The translations under genes were made by a program, and so were the position numbers. This document shows, piece after piece, positions 6,297 to 6,453 of a stretch of DNA of 6,453 nt (the first letter of the stretch is position 1; each line of letters opens with the position of its first letter). Source of the DNA: Filomicrobium sp. (lineage in GTDB: Bacteria; Pseudomonadota; Alphaproteobacteria; Rhizobiales; Hyphomicrobiaceae); contig JAUWFF010000074.1 in assembly GCA_030607105.1 (NCBI GenBank), positions 1-6,453 on the forward strand, read 5' to 3'. The notes beneath the pieces are model-generated. The model ran no database searches and was not told the origin of the DNA. It was given only the letters and a program-made list of their open reading frames with translations.

Positions 6297-6453
6297 CTCG
6301 TGTGAGGCCCGAGAAGTCCGTTCCCGAAGTTGTGAGATGTACCGTGGCGAATTTCTCAACCTAGAAACACGTTCACGACTCGCTATGCAGCCGGCGGCTC
6401 ATAATATGATAACTAAAAACGAGTCTTTGAGTCGTCGATTTGTTGTCAAAACC
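6297..6453 (-). promoter_or_regulatory. Upstream region of panC, probable promoter, three GANTC sites
   Basis: There is no gene in this stretch. The distal part (about 6401-6453) is locally AT-rich. On the minus strand it contains TTGACA (6449-6444) and TATTAT (6406-6401), but their separation (37 bases) is far too large for one sigma-70 promoter and no good partner exists at 16-18 bases, so the exact promoter is unresolved. Three GANTC sequences lie at 6377-6381, 6421-6425 and 6429-6433. GANTC is the CcrM methylation target in Alphaproteobacteria and is often found in cell-cycle promoters, so it might contribute to regulation here. Confidence 0.35.

Noticed and set aside
6401..6449. Sigma-70 promoter from TTGACA and TATTAT upstream of panC
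   Set aside because: The two elements are 37 bases apart, and neither has an acceptable partner at 16-18 bases. Kept only as a loosely defined promoter region.
1..6453. CRISPR arrays, tRNA or rRNA genes, transposases, toxin-antitoxin or defence systems
   Set aside because: I looked for regular direct repeats, tRNA cloverleaf signatures and characteristic protein motifs on both strands and saw none.

Overview
Most of this window (about 275 to 6453) is GC-rich bacterial DNA, roughly 55-60% G+C where I hand-counted two lines. It carries ordinary chromosomal genes. The ParE, PanC and desaturase sequences look proteobacterial, most likely alphaproteobacterial. That is a judgement from recalled family sequence style, not from a search. 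The first ~275 bases are very different: 92 of 275 bases are G or C by hand count (about 33%). There the minus strand shows a strong GGAGG ribosome site and a lysine/isoleucine-rich reading frame of a kind seen in AT-rich Firmicutes.

Layout, left to right. (1) 1-275: AT-rich segment with a minus-strand frame that begins with a signal-anchor-like peptide, meets an in-frame TAA after 35 codons, and then stays open to the window edge. It has a weak resemblance to the sporulation signalling protein SpoIIR. (2) 275-886: plus-strand 3' remnant of a membrane fatty acid desaturase. It keeps the third histidine box but has lost the N-terminal part, and the frame has no plausible start. The composition change falls exactly where the homology begins, so this is either a real insertion/recombination junction or a chimeric assembly. 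(3) 887-1039: intergenic, with a perfect 10-bp inverted repeat that runs into the next start codon. (4) 1040-2827: plus-strand 595-residue cyclic-nucleotide-binding/patatin-like phospholipase of the NTE type. (5) 2816-4837: minus-strand parE, overlapping the phospholipase gene tail to tail by 12 bases. (6) 4998-5201: minus-strand 67-residue two-helix membrane protein of unknown function. (7) 5231-6283: minus-strand panC with an unusual lysine-rich N-terminal extension. (8) 6284-6453: upstream region of panC, with three GANTC sites.

The minus-strand genes panC, the small membrane protein and parE lie in one direction (gaps of 29 and 160 bases). The first two probably share a transcript; parE may have its own promoter or a processing site in the 160-base gap. 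PanC makes pantothenate for coenzyme A, ParE is the ATPase subunit of topoisomerase IV for chromosome decatenation, and the patatin protein probably hydrolyses membrane lipids under nucleotide or other ligand control. I see no functional link among them beyond adjacency.

I found no convincing undescribed multi-gene system. The items most worth checking are the composition junction at ~275, the altered oxyanion motif in the phospholipase, the inverted repeat over its start codon, and the basic tail on PanC.
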